Shown: positions 51,136 through 59,373, counted from the first letter of the stretch. The stretch: 64,000 nt of DNA from Chryseobacterium sp. GVT01B (GCF_019970045.1 NZ_JAHXYI010000002.1:372001-436000), one strand, 5' to 3'. The notes: a model not told the origin generated them from the letters alone. Numbers and translations: made by a program.

Positions 51136-52209
51136 ATGAAATTTGAAAAGAAATCTTTGAAATTTTTAGAGAAATATTTAAACACTTCATCACCAACAGG
51201 TTATGAGCACAAAGGACAGGAAGTCTGGATGGACTATATCAGACCTTATGTTGACAAAATAGAAGTAGACCATTATGGAACCTGTTATGGGATCATCAAT
51301 CCGGAAGCTGAATTTAAAGTAGTGATTGAAGCGCATGCTGATGAAATTTCATGGTACGTTAATTATATTACGGATGACGGATTAATCTATGTGATCAGAA
51401 ACGGAGGTTCCGATCAAACGATCGCTCCTTCAAAAGTTGTCCATATTCACGGAGAAAACGGAATCGTAAAAGGAGTATTCGGATGGCCGGCTATTCACAC
51501 AAGAACAAATCAGAATGAGCCTACTCCGAAAATCGAAAATATCTTCATCGACTGTGGTGCAACTACCAAGAAAGAAGTGGAAGAAATGGGAATCTTTGTA
51601 GGATGTATGATCACTTACCCAGATGAGTTCTTCGAAATGAATGACAGATATTTTGTCTGCAGAGCATTGGACAACAGAATCGGAGGCTTCATGATTGCAG
51701 AAGTTGCCAGACTTTTAAAAGAAAATAAGAAATCTATCCCATTCGGACTTTACATTACCAATTCTGTACAGGAAGAAGTAGGTTTATACGGAGCAGACAT
51801 GATTGCTGACACCATCAAACCCAATATTGCCATTGTAACAGATGTTACCCACGACACTACAACTCCGATGATTGAAAAGAAAAAAGAAGGAGATCAGAAA
51901 TGCGGTGCAGGGCCGGTAGTATTCTTTGCTCCGAGTGTTCACCACACGATCAGAGAATTGATTATTGATACGGCAAAAACTAAAAAAATTCCTTTCCAAA
52001 GAGCTGCGGCAAGCAGAGCTACAGGAACTGATACTGATGCTTTTGCCCATTCCAACGGCGGGGTGCCAAGTGCTTTAATTTCCTTACCTTTGCGTTATAT
52101 GCATACTACGGTAGAAATGGTGTCTAAGGAAGATGTAGCTAATGTTATTAAGCTAATCTATGAAACAGTTCTTAAGATCAAACCGGAAATGAAACTGAAA
52201 TATCATTAA
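51136..52209 (+). CDS. M42 family metallo-aminopeptidase
   Basis: A 357-residue cytoplasmic peptidase of the M42 family (glutamyl aminopeptidase/PepA-like, tetrahedral dodecamers). The metal and catalytic segments are EAHADEISW, RALDNRIGG, SVQEEVGLYGAD (catalytic Glu then ligand), VTDVTHD and the C-terminal MHTTVEMVSKED. It should trim peptides in the cytoplasm. It begins 51 bases from the divergent DUF4294 gene. Confidence 0.9.
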   Translation: MKFEKKSLKFLEKYLNTSSPTGYEHKGQEVWMDYIRPYVDKIEVDHYGTCYGIINPEAEFKVVIEAHADEISWYVNYITDDGLIYVIRNGGSDQTIAPSKVVHIHGENGIVKGVFGWPAIHTRTNQNEPTPKIENIFIDCGATTKKEVEEMGIFVGCMITYPDEFFEMNDRYFVCRALDNRIGGFMIAEVARLLKENKKSIPFGLYITNSVQEEVGLYGADMIADTIKPNIAIVTDVTHDTTTPMIEKKKEGDQKCGAGPVVFFAPSVHHTIRELIIDTAKTKKIPFQRAAASRATGTDTDAFAHSNGGVPSALISLPLRYMHTTVEMVSKEDVANVIKLIYETVLKIKPEMKLKYH

Positions 52210-52210
52210 A

Positions 52211-52310
52211 TGAGATTTCAGATATAAGATAACAGACACCAGACTCAAATAACTGCATACTTATGCTCTTTAAAAATCTGAAATCTGAGATCTAGTATCT
52301 TATATCTAAA
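52211..52310. repeat. Nested inverted repeat between M42 and rpe
   Basis: AGATATAAGATA (52220-52231) pairs with TATCTTATATCT (52296-52307), 12 of 12. AGATTTCAGAT just before it pairs with ATCTGAAATCT inside the gap. Words such as AACAGACACC recur near 37.4 kb. No coding signal. Confidence 0.65.
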
Positions 52311-52331
52311 TAAAAAGTATAAAAAGTAAAA

Positions 52332-52982
52332 ATGAAAACGAAGCTTATTGCTCCATCCCTTTTATCTGCAGACTTTGGGAACCTGCAAAGAGACATTGAA
52401 ATGCTGAACAACTCTCAGGCCGACTGGTTTCACATTGATGTAATGGACGGCAGATTTGTACCTAACATTTCATTTGGTTTTCCGGTAATGAAAACTGTTC
52501 AGCAGCATGCCAAAAAATTTGTAGATGTTCACCTGATGATTGTGGAGCCTGAGAAATATGTTGATGAATTCATCAATCATGGTGCGGACCTTATTTCCGT
52601 TCATTATGAAGCATGTACGCATCTTCACAGAACGATTCACCACATTCAGAGTAAAGGAGTAAAAGCAGGTGTTGTTTTAAACCCTTCCACTCCTGTATTA
52701 ATGCTTGAAGACATTATTGCAGATGTGGACCTGGTATTGTTAATGAGTGTAAATCCCGGATTTGGAGGACAGAAATTCATTGAAAACACTTACAAAAAGA
52801 TTGCTGAAACCAAAGACCTTATCTTAAGCAACAACTCTACGGCACTTATCGAAATTGATGGTGGAGTGAATCTTGACAACGCTTCTAAGCTTTTTGAAGC
52901 AGGAGCTGATGTTCTTGTGGCAGGAAATGCTGTTTTCTCCGCAGAAAGCCCTGAGAGAACTATTGAGCTTCTAAAGATTTAA
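52332..52982 (+). CDS. rpe: Ribulose-phosphate 3-epimerase
   Basis: A 216-residue TIM-barrel enzyme that interconverts ribulose 5-phosphate and xylulose 5-phosphate in the pentose phosphate pathway. Motifs: LIAPSLLSADFGNLQ, WFHIDVMDGRFVPN (metal Asp and His), VDVHLMI, VLLMSVNPGFGGQKF, IEIDGGVN and VAGNAVF. All metal-binding residues are in place. It has its own terminator. Confidence 0.96.
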   Translation: MKTKLIAPSLLSADFGNLQRDIEMLNNSQADWFHIDVMDGRFVPNISFGFPVMKTVQQHAKKFVDVHLMIVEPEKYVDEFINHGADLISVHYEACTHLHRTIHHIQSKGVKAGVVLNPSTPVLMLEDIIADVDLVLLMSVNPGFGGQKFIENTYKKIAETKDLILSNNSTALIEIDGGVNLDNASKLFEAGADVLVAGNAVFSAESPERTIELLKI

Positions 52983-53002
52983 TAAGTATTTTTATCATAA
53001 AC

Positions 53003-53035
53003 AAAAAAGGCAGCCAATGGCTGCCTTTTCTCTTG
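53003..53035 (+). terminator. Terminator of rpe
   Basis: AAAAGGCAGCC pairs with GGCTGCCTTTT around AAT, followed by CTCTT. Confidence 0.88.
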
Positions 53036-53198
53036 TTTGAAATGAAGTCTTCTTGGTTATAAATTTTTTTTCAACATTTTGAATGTTAAAACGCTGTTTT
53101 GTCTTGCTAACATTACAAAGATCAGAATAAAACCATACGTATGCATCCGTAGAAATACTGAATCTATCATTAAGTATTTTCACCTATTCCAAATCTTT

Positions 53199-53690
53199 TT
53201 ACACCTCCCTGTTCCAAATACAGGCACAGACTACAAAAATGATTGAAACGACAGAAAAGACCGTTCTTATATTATTCAGAAAATTCCATCTGTTTTCAAA
53301 ATTATCACGCATCTGCCGGATCGCTTCTGTTGTAGAACTGGAAATATCAAATTTATCTAACGCATCATTCATCGGGACATTTCCGGCAACCGTCACTCCA
53401 AAAACTCCGATCAGATAAGCCAGCGCAGCCAGCAGGAGAAAAATAAAAGCAGGCTGATATCCCCGAAACAAAAAGGCAGATACCGGAAGGAGAATCGCTG
53501 TTCCCATAAAACTCATGAAGAAAACCGGATTCAGAATTTCCCGGTTGATGTTCTGCATTGCTTTCAGATATTCCACATCAGAGAGTTTTCCCAGTCCGAG
53601 AACTACAGAACATGAATAAGCATAGAAAAGTCCTCCTATCAGAGCAGTGAGGACAGCAGTAATGATCAATACTAGTGTTGTCATTTTCAT
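53199..53690 (-). CDS. DUF1772 (anthrone-oxygenase-like) membrane protein of the MNIO operon
   Basis: A 163-residue protein with four predicted membrane segments and the DUF1772 pattern (GGLFYAYSCSVVLGLGKLSD, then NREILNPVFFMSFMG and FGVTVAGNVPMNDALDKFD). Some DUF1772 proteins oxidise anthrones, but most are uncharacterised. It is the third gene of the leftward operon, 29 bases after the DUF692 gene. In bufferin clusters a small multi-pass membrane protein (DoxX type) occupies an analogous place, so a role in peptide export or maturation is possible. That parallel is inference. Confidence 0.75.
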   Translation of the reverse strand: MKMTTLVLIITAVLTALIGGLFYAYSCSVVLGLGKLSDVEYLKAMQNINREILNPVFFMSFMGTAILLPVSAFLFRGYQPAFIFLLLAALAYLIGVFGVTVAGNVPMNDALDKFDISSSTTEAIRQMRDNFENRWNFLNNIRTVFSVVSIIFVVCACIWNREV

Positions 53691-53719
53691 ATATTTTGAT
53701 TTTGGTTATCAGGATAGAA

Positions 53720-54817
53720 TTAATAAGGATTCCATTTTTTAATAATATTCTGGGCCGTAAGAATCATTTCGGGATCCCAGTTCTTTGTTTTAAAATAATG
53801 AAAATCCTGATCTTTGATGATCCCAGCTCCTGCCCCGTCAAAAAGAAGCCTTGTAAGCCTCGATTGTTCTTCAAATAATGCCAGATCTTCTAAAGGCTTC
53901 TCCGTAAGTTGTATTTGCCGCTTGTTCCAACTCCTCTTTTCTTTCTCTTTCCAATCTGAAGCTTCGATTATTGTTTTAACTTTATTGAAATCATTTAGGA
54001 AATTTTCTTTATCCTCTTCTGTTTTCAACGTATGCCCCAGCCTTTCAATAATAATATATTCCAGATTTTGACATTTTGCTAAAACAGAGGGTAAAATAAA
54101 AAAAATCTCTTCAGGAATAACATCATCATGCGTATCCCTTCTCACCTGCTTTTTTCCGTACACACTCTCCTGCCAGCTTCCACCGGAAAGATGAATCTCT
54201 TTTACCTTATCTAAAGGGTACAGATCAATTATTTCCTCTATTTCTACTTCAAAATTACAGGATTGACAATAAATATTATGAAGATCAAGAATCAGAAAGC
54301 CATTGGTGTCTTCGGTTAGTTTATCAAGAAATACTCCTTGTTCCTTTACATCGTCTATAGAAAATGAAAAAGCCAGATTTTCTATACCTACAGGAATATC
54401 CACAGCCTGCTGAAGTCTGTACAATCGGTCTTTTCCTATCTGTAAAGTTTTGGGATGCAGAGATACCGGCAATGGCACTCCCTGATGAAAGTTTTCAGTG
54501 TTCATGAAACCAAAATGTTCCGTGATATGATTATACTTTCTCAGGCTGACTTCTTCTTTTAGCTTTTGCAGCCACTCTTCCTGCCTTTCTGTCCACCTTG
54601 CATCAAACAGGGAATAATAAACGCCATGTCCTATCAAACGGTTGTTTTCTGCATAAAAGTTCAGCAGATCACGAAGCCAGTCAGGTTCATTGATGTAATA
54701 AAGGGTATCAAAGGACCATTCCAGAACATCAACAGCGTTGTTCTGCAGCAATGGCAAAACAGCAGAAACAAAATCAGCTTCTGCCATCATTGATATTCCT
54801 AACACTGTTTTTTTCAT
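53720..54817 (-). CDS. DUF692 multinuclear non-heme iron oxidase (MNIO), RiPP-modifying
   Basis: A 365-residue TIM-barrel protein of the DUF692/MbnB/TglH family. Recognised blocks in order: GHG (His64), EHFGF (His101), PLPVSLHPKTL, ENLAF (Glu146), LDLHN (Asp178, His180, Asn181), EIHLSGG (His209), DTHDD (Asp228, His230) and IIIER (Glu258). These match the iron ligands of the family, with changes at several usual positions (ENP to ENL, DVNN to DLHN, AGH to SGG, ERD to ERL). MNIOs oxidise Cys or nearby residues of peptide precursors. This one is about 80 residues longer than usual (from about 285), and the extra C-terminal part may replace the separate partner protein. It begins 3 bases after the precursor gene. 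Confidence 0.88.
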   Translation of the reverse strand: MKKTVLGISMMAEADFVSAVLPLLQNNAVDVLEWSFDTLYYINEPDWLRDLLNFYAENNRLIGHGVYYSLFDARWTERQEEWLQKLKEEVSLRKYNHITEHFGFMNTENFHQGVPLPVSLHPKTLQIGKDRLYRLQQAVDIPVGIENLAFSFSIDDVKEQGVFLDKLTEDTNGFLILDLHNIYCQSCNFEVEIEEIIDLYPLDKVKEIHLSGGSWQESVYGKKQVRRDTHDDVIPEEIFFILPSVLAKCQNLEYIIIERLGHTLKTEEDKENFLNDFNKVKTIIEASDWKEKEKRSWNKRQIQLTEKPLEDLALFEEQSRLTRLLFDGAGAGIIKDQDFHYFKTKNWDPEMILTAQNIIKKWNPY

Positions 54818-54820
54818 CTT

Positions 54821-55042
54821 TTATCCCATTCCACAAGCCGGACAGCCATAGCCACGAAGAACAAGCGTATCTTTTTTTACAATTGGTTTAGGAGTTCCCG
54901 GTTTTTTCTTTTCAACGGTGTCGGGCGTTGCTGCTCTTTTTACTTTTTTTACAGGCTTTTTAGTTTTAGCTTCAGGTTTAGTGCTTTGTGCAGAAACTCC
55001 TACCGCTAATAAACTCGCCATTAATACTACTGGAATTTTCAT
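54821..55042 (-). CDS. Secreted MNIO precursor peptide ending in a Gly/Cys core
   Basis: A 73-residue peptide in three parts. Residues 1-19 are a signal peptide (MKIPVVLMASLLAVGVSAQ). Residues 20-58 are a Lys/Pro/Thr-rich, disordered spacer. Residues 59-73 are a compact tail ending RGYGCPACGMG, with Cys67 and Cys70. It lies directly before the DUF692 gene (3-base gap), the place of RiPP precursors. The tail, rather than the spacer, is the expected core, with the CPAC element the likely modification site. Predicted fate: Cys oxidation or heterocycle formation, then export, perhaps for metal binding. Such short genes are often missed. Confidence 0.8.
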   Translation of the reverse strand: MKIPVVLMASLLAVGVSAQSTKPEAKTKKPVKKVKRAATPDTVEKKKPGTPKPIVKKDTLVLRGYGCPACGMG

Positions 55043-55267
55043 AATTGCTTTTTTTTCAGATAAAATTTACAATAAACGTTCCATTTATCTAATCCAATCT
55101 ATTCAAACTTTTATTCTAAGTTCAAATTAGATGGAGATGGTTTTTAGTTTAAATCATAAAAATACAATAATAAAGGAAACACTCTGATAATAATTATGAG
55201 TAAATATTGAGAAATTGTTGTGGTAATGTTTTCTTTAATTATATTTAATGGTAAAATAAAACTATAT

Positions 55268-57115
55268 ATGAAAAACAGTCTGATTAAAGCTGTTTTCCTT
55301 GGGTTGACTTTATCGGCTTATCATATCAACGCACAGGTTCAAACGGTTGACAGCAGCAAGAAAATGGAATGGTTTAAAAATGCCAAACTGGGTATTTTTA
55401 TTCATTGGGGAATCTACTCCGTGAATGGAATTTCCGAATCATGGTCATTTTTCAACAATTATATCAATCACGAAAATTACATGAAACAGCTGAATGGTTT
55501 TTCAGCTTCAAAATACCAGCCTGAACAATGGGTAAACTTTATTAAAGAATCCGGAGCAAAATATGCTGTTATTACAACCAAACACCATGACGGAGTTTCA
55601 TTATGGAACTCTAAGGCTGAAAAAGCGATTACTATTCCCGGACAGTCCTTGGCAAAAAAAGATGTTTTAAGTCCTTTTGTTTCCGCTTTGAAAAATTCCG
55701 GATTAAAAACAGGACTTTATTTCTCATTGCCGGATTGGAGCCATCCTTATTACGACATCAACACCCGGACAAAAAAACGGTACAAAATAAAAGACGACCC
55801 GAAACGATGGCAGAACTTCATCAGCTATTATCAAAGCCAGCTTAATGAACTTTCTTCTCAGTACTCGCCTGACCTTCTTTGGTTCGATGGAGACTGGGAA
55901 CATACTTCTGAGGAATGGAAAACTTCTCAAACACTGGAACTGCTTAAAAAACACAATTCTGACATTATCATCAATTCAAGGCTTACTACTCATGGGGATT
56001 ATGATACTCCTGAACAGGGAATACCTGTAGTTCCGCCACAAAATCCATACTGGGAACTTTGTTATACTATGAATGATTCCTGGGGATATCAGCCTTTCGA
56101 TAAAAGTTATAAAACACCTAATATGATTGTCAGAACTCTGGCAGACGTGATCAGTATGGGAGGAAACCTTCTGCTTGATATCGGACCCAGATCAGATGGC
56201 ACCATTCCCGAAGAACAGATTGAAATTCTGAAAAATCTTGGCCGCTGGACTTCCAAAAATCAGCATGCCATTTATGAAACAACCCGTGGAATTCCTTTTG
56301 AAAATTATAAAGGAAAGTCTTCTTTATCCACCACAAAAAAGTCGTTATTCCTTTATCTCGAGGAAGCCAAAAACTTTACAAAGATTTATGGACTGGGAAC
56401 AAAACCTACTTCGGCAAAAATTATCGGAGATCCTTCTGCTGTTATCAAAATGGACTACAATGCTGAAAAAACACTGACATTGAATTTTTCTAATGTAAAA
56501 TTTGACAAAGATGTCACCGTTGTAGAGCTTACTTTTGATACTCCCCCTTTATTTTTGAAAGACTTTAAGAATGAAGATCGCCCTCTCGCAGAAATTCTGG
56601 ATAACAAAAACACACAGGAAGCAGTCTATACTATAGCCAATGCCCTATATAATGGTCATAATCTACCAACTTCTTCAGGACTAACCAGTGATGGCCTTGA
56701 TATGAAAATCAAGAAAACACCCAACACCAATCAGGAAACTCTACAATGGATAAGTAAGCATGCGGAAGCACTTTATGAAACTGAGAAAGGATTACCGGAT
56801 GGACATTATCCAGGAATGAGTGCATTGTCTAAAGATAAACAGACACTCTATCTTTTTGTGGAAGGAACACCTACAGGCCCTATTGCCCTTAAGGGAATAA
56901 AAAATGAGATTGCAAGAATCAGAATTGTGGGAGAAGGTACAATGCTCTCACACACCATTTACAATAAGCTTTACTGGAGCGCCAGACCGGGAATTATTTA
57001 CATTGATATTCCAAAAGAAAAACTAGACAAACAGATGACTGTCATTGCTGTTTTACTCAACAAACCTCTTGAACTCTACAGAGAAAATGTAGGTGCCATT
57101 GAAAATAATCTTTAA
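55268..57115 (+). CDS. GH29 alpha-L-fucosidase with duplicated C-terminal domain
   Basis: A 615-residue exported glycosidase starting at the ATG at 55268 (signal peptide MKNSLIKAVF to HINAQ). The catalytic barrel spans about 22-330: KLGIFIHWGIYSV, TTKHHDGVSLW and nucleophile Asp207 in LLWFDGDWE. Two related beta-sandwich modules follow (about 331-440 and 495-610). They share the HAxYETxxGxPxxxYxGxSxLS pattern, so the second looks like a duplication of the first. Probably cleaves alpha-L-fucose from host or algal glycans in the periplasm. It is not in the PUL. Confidence 0.9.
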   Translation: MKNSLIKAVFLGLTLSAYHINAQVQTVDSSKKMEWFKNAKLGIFIHWGIYSVNGISESWSFFNNYINHENYMKQLNGFSASKYQPEQWVNFIKESGAKYAVITTKHHDGVSLWNSKAEKAITIPGQSLAKKDVLSPFVSALKNSGLKTGLYFSLPDWSHPYYDINTRTKKRYKIKDDPKRWQNFISYYQSQLNELSSQYSPDLLWFDGDWEHTSEEWKTSQTLELLKKHNSDIIINSRLTTHGDYDTPEQGIPVVPPQNPYWELCYTMNDSWGYQPFDKSYKTPNMIVRTLADVISMGGNLLLDIGPRSDGTIPEEQIEILKNLGRWTSKNQHAIYETTRGIPFENYKGKSSLSTTKKSLFLYLEEAKNFTKIYGLGTKPTSAKIIGDPSAVIKMDYNAEKTLTLNFSNVKFDKDVTVVELTFDTPPLFLKDFKNEDRPLAEILDNKNTQEAVYTIANALYNGHNLPTSSGLTSDGLDMKIKKTPNTNQETLQWISKHAEALYETEKGLPDGHYPGMSALSKDKQTLYLFVEGTPTGPIALKGIKNEIARIRIVGEGTMLSHTIYNKLYWSARPGIIYIDIPKEKLDKQMTVIAVLLNKPLELYRENVGAIENNL

Positions 57116-57129
57116 TAGGAATGTCTTAA

Positions 57130-57170
57130 AAAACAAAATCCGGAGAAAATTCTCCGGATCTTTTATTTTG
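57130..57170. terminator. Bidirectional terminator between GH29 and ndk
   Basis: ATCCGGAGAA pairs perfectly with TTCTCCGGAT around AA; T-rich DNA lies on the right and A-rich on the left, so both convergent genes can use it. Confidence 0.85.
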
Positions 57171-57183
57171 TAAGATAATTTTC

Positions 57184-57600
57184 TTAGAAAATCTCTCTTC
57201 CTGAAAAATGGAACTGAGCTTCGATTAATGCATTCTCGTCAGAATCTGAACCGTGAACTGCATTTTCTCCGATGCTTCTTGCAAACATCTTTCTGATTGT
57301 ACCTTCAGCTGCTTCTGCAGGGTTAGTAGCACCGATTAATGTTCTGAAGTCTTCAACTGCATTATCTTTTTCTAAAACTGCAGCAACGATAGGACCAGAG
57401 CTCATGAATTCTACCAACTCACCGTAAAATGGTCTTTCAGCATGTACTTCATAGAATTTTTTTGCATCAGCAACTGTAAGCTGAGTTAATTTTAAAGCTT
57501 TGATTTTAAAACCTCCTTCAGCAATCTTACCCAATATAGCACCGATATGTCCGTCAGCAACTGCATCAGGCTTAATCATAGTGAATGTAATGTTAGACAT
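57184..57600 (-). CDS. ndk: Nucleoside diphosphate kinase
   Basis: A 138-residue enzyme that transfers phosphate between nucleoside tri- and diphosphates. The opening [16 protein letters not shown] and the active-site [13 protein letters not shown] (phospho-His) are the family signatures; length is standard. It is convergent with the fucosidase gene. Its -7 element (TAATTTTG) lies just upstream. Confidence 0.96.
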   Translation of the reverse strand: MSNITFTMIKPDAVADGHIGAILGKIAEGGFKIKALKLTQLTVADAKKFYEVHAERPFYGELVEFMSSGPIVAAVLEKDNAVEDFRTLIGATNPAEAAEGTIRKMFARSIGENAVHGSDSDENALIEAQFHFSGREIF

Positions 57601-57623
57601 AAATGTATATTTTTTTAATGGCG

Positions 57624-57631
57624 CAAAATTA
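57624..57631 (-). promoter_or_regulatory. -7 element of ndk
   Basis: On the minus strand TAATTTTG fits TAnnTTTG, 24 bases before the ATG. Confidence 0.5.
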
Positions 57632-57708
57632 CAAAAAATATCTTTGATTTTTATTTTAATTTTTTTTTAACATAAAAATAACTTTTATTAAGAAATTATG
57701 AAGCAATC

Positions 57709-57803
57709 TTTGGCACAGTAATTGTTTATTCTATTGCGATTCTCATGTTTAATTTGAGTTTTCATGGTTATTAGTTTTTACCCAGCTTCGGCTGGGTTTT
57801 TTA
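57709..57803 (+). ncRNA. Candidate small RNA: sigma54-like promoter, tiny ORF, terminator
   Basis: TTTGGCACAGTAATTGTTT (57709-57727) resembles an RpoN promoter (TTGGCAC with a weak -12 GT). About 20 bases on, a nine-codon frame (57745-57774, MFNLSFHGY) leads straight into CCCAGC-TTCG-GCTGGG and a T tract. The RNA would be about 70 bases. The rest of the 650-base gap 57601-58255 is AT-rich without coding signal, apart from the palindrome at 58151-58186. Confidence 0.4.
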
Positions 57804-58150
57804 TTTTCAAAAAAAACAGTCATTTTTTATCAATTCAATAATTTTAAAAGCTATAAAAAGGGATATTTATTAATATTATTTCTTTTATTTCAATTAATAG
57901 AATAATCGGATTTTCCAGAATATCATTTTTCCTGTCAACTAAAATATGCCAAAAGTGGAGTTATCTGCCAAATTTGTCACATCAAAAAGTAGAGTTATTA
58001 AAAAACAGATTTTTTTTCATTAAAATTCAACACACCAAGTATTAAAAAACTGACAATCAATTATAGCATTTAATTTATTCTTTAAATAAATAATATTATA
58101 GAATACGTTACTAAAATCACAGAGGTAATTAAATAAAGACCTATTTAAAA

Positions 58151-58186
58151 CACTCCTTGTCAAGGTTTAAACCTTGACAAGGAGTG
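58151..58186. repeat. Perfect 36-base palindrome
   Basis: CACTCCTTGTCAAGGTTT is followed directly by its exact reverse complement. It has no T tract on either side, so it is not a standard terminator. It lies between ndk and rsgA. Confidence 0.85.
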
Positions 58187-58213
58187 GCAGGTTAAAGTAA
58201 TAGAAAACTTTAA

Positions 58214-58246
58214 AACAAAAAAAGAGACTATTTAATGATAGTCTCT
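58214..58246 (-). terminator. Terminator of rsgA
   Basis: On the minus strand AGAGACTA pairs with TAGTCTCT around TCATTAAA, followed by seven T. Confidence 0.85.
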
Positions 58247-58255
58247 CTGTATATT

Positions 58256-59182
58256 TTATTTTTGGGAAGCTTCTTCTGCTTCATCCATCAATTTAATGTA
58301 AGTGGCATAGCGGGAATGTTGTATCTCGCCTGTTTCAAGGGCATCAAGAACGGCACACTTCGGCTCATTCACGTGAAGGCAGTTATGAAATTTGCACTCT
58401 TCTCTCTTTTTAAAAATCTCAGGGAAATAATGCTGTACTTCTTCTTTTTCAATATCAATCATGGCAAATTCACGGACACCGGGGGTATCGATCACATTTC
58501 CGCCAAAATCCCAGAAGTGCATCTGTGCAAAAGTTGTTGTATGTTTTCCTTTCAGGTGGGTATCTGAAATTTCGGATGTTTTTAAATTTAATCCTGGCTG
58601 TAAAGCATTTACCAGAGTCGACTTTCCACAACCAGAGTGCCCGAAGAACACTGAAGTTTTATCTTTAAGGATTTCTTCCAGCTGATCAAGGTTCAGTCTT
58701 GAATAAGATGATATTTCCAGTGTCTGATATCCAATTTCCTGGTAGAGAAATTCAATATCTTTTACAATTTCTATTTCTTCTCCATGGAGAACATCAATCT
58801 TATTAAAAAGAATCAGTGGTGTAATATTATAAGCCTCACAACATGCCAGAAATCTGTCCAGGAATCCTAAGGATGTTTCAGGATGCTTTAGGGTAAAGAT
58901 AAAGCAGGCCAAATCAATATTGGAAGCAATAATATGGGCTTCTTTTGAAAGGTTTACTGATTTTCTGATCAGGTAATTGGAACGTGGCTCAATTTTCGTG
59001 ATCCAGGCAATATCATCCTGTTCCAGTTGAAACTCAACAAAATCTCCTACAGCAAGTGGATTGGTAAGTCTTGTTTTTATTAATTTGAATTTCCCCCTGA
59101 TTCTGGCCTCGAAAATTTTATTTGTTTCCAATTCCAAAACCTGGTACCAGCTGCCTGTAGATTTAATGATTTTTCCTTTCAT
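58256..59182 (-). CDS. rsgA: Ribosome small-subunit-dependent GTPase A
   Basis: Ribosome-assembly GTPase (YjeQ) that acts late in 30S maturation. The 308-residue protein has an OB fold at the N-terminus, a circularly permuted G domain with NKID (G4) before GHSGCGKSTLVNAL (P-loop) and DTPGVREF (G3), then a C-terminal zinc finger CKFHNCLHVNEPKC. The permuted motif order is diagnostic. It has a -7 element at 59197-59204 and a terminator at 58214. Confidence 0.96.
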   Translation of the reverse strand: MKGKIIKSTGSWYQVLELETNKIFEARIRGKFKLIKTRLTNPLAVGDFVEFQLEQDDIAWITKIEPRSNYLIRKSVNLSKEAHIIASNIDLACFIFTLKHPETSLGFLDRFLACCEAYNITPLILFNKIDVLHGEEIEIVKDIEFLYQEIGYQTLEISSYSRLNLDQLEEILKDKTSVFFGHSGCGKSTLVNALQPGLNLKTSEISDTHLKGKHTTTFAQMHFWDFGGNVIDTPGVREFAMIDIEKEEVQHYFPEIFKKREECKFHNCLHVNEPKCAVLDALETGEIQHSRYATYIKLMDEAEEASQK

Positions 59183-59196
59183 AGATAATACTGATG

Positions 59197-59204
59197 CAAA
59201 TATA
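59197..59204 (-). promoter_or_regulatory. -7 element of rsgA
   Basis: On the minus strand TATATTTG fits TAnnTTTG, 15 bases before the ATG. Confidence 0.5.
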
Positions 59205-59373
59205 AGGAATTAGGGCTTAGAATTCGGGAAATAGGTTAAAAACACATGTTTCTATTTTCTACATCCTGAGGTCTAAGCCCTAATAAATATTTTTTGCTGT
59301 AAGCAGGTAATGGATTTCAGAAATTAAAACTATTATACTTTAAAACCCCAATCTCTTTACCGCTGCCTGCAAT

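Noticed and set aside
52995..53183. 62-codon frame on the minus strand after rpe
   Set aside because: It contains the rpe terminator hairpin and has no family resemblance.
58151..58186. Palindrome as a rho-independent terminator
   Set aside because: No T tract follows on either strand, and rsgA already has a terminator at 58214-58246.
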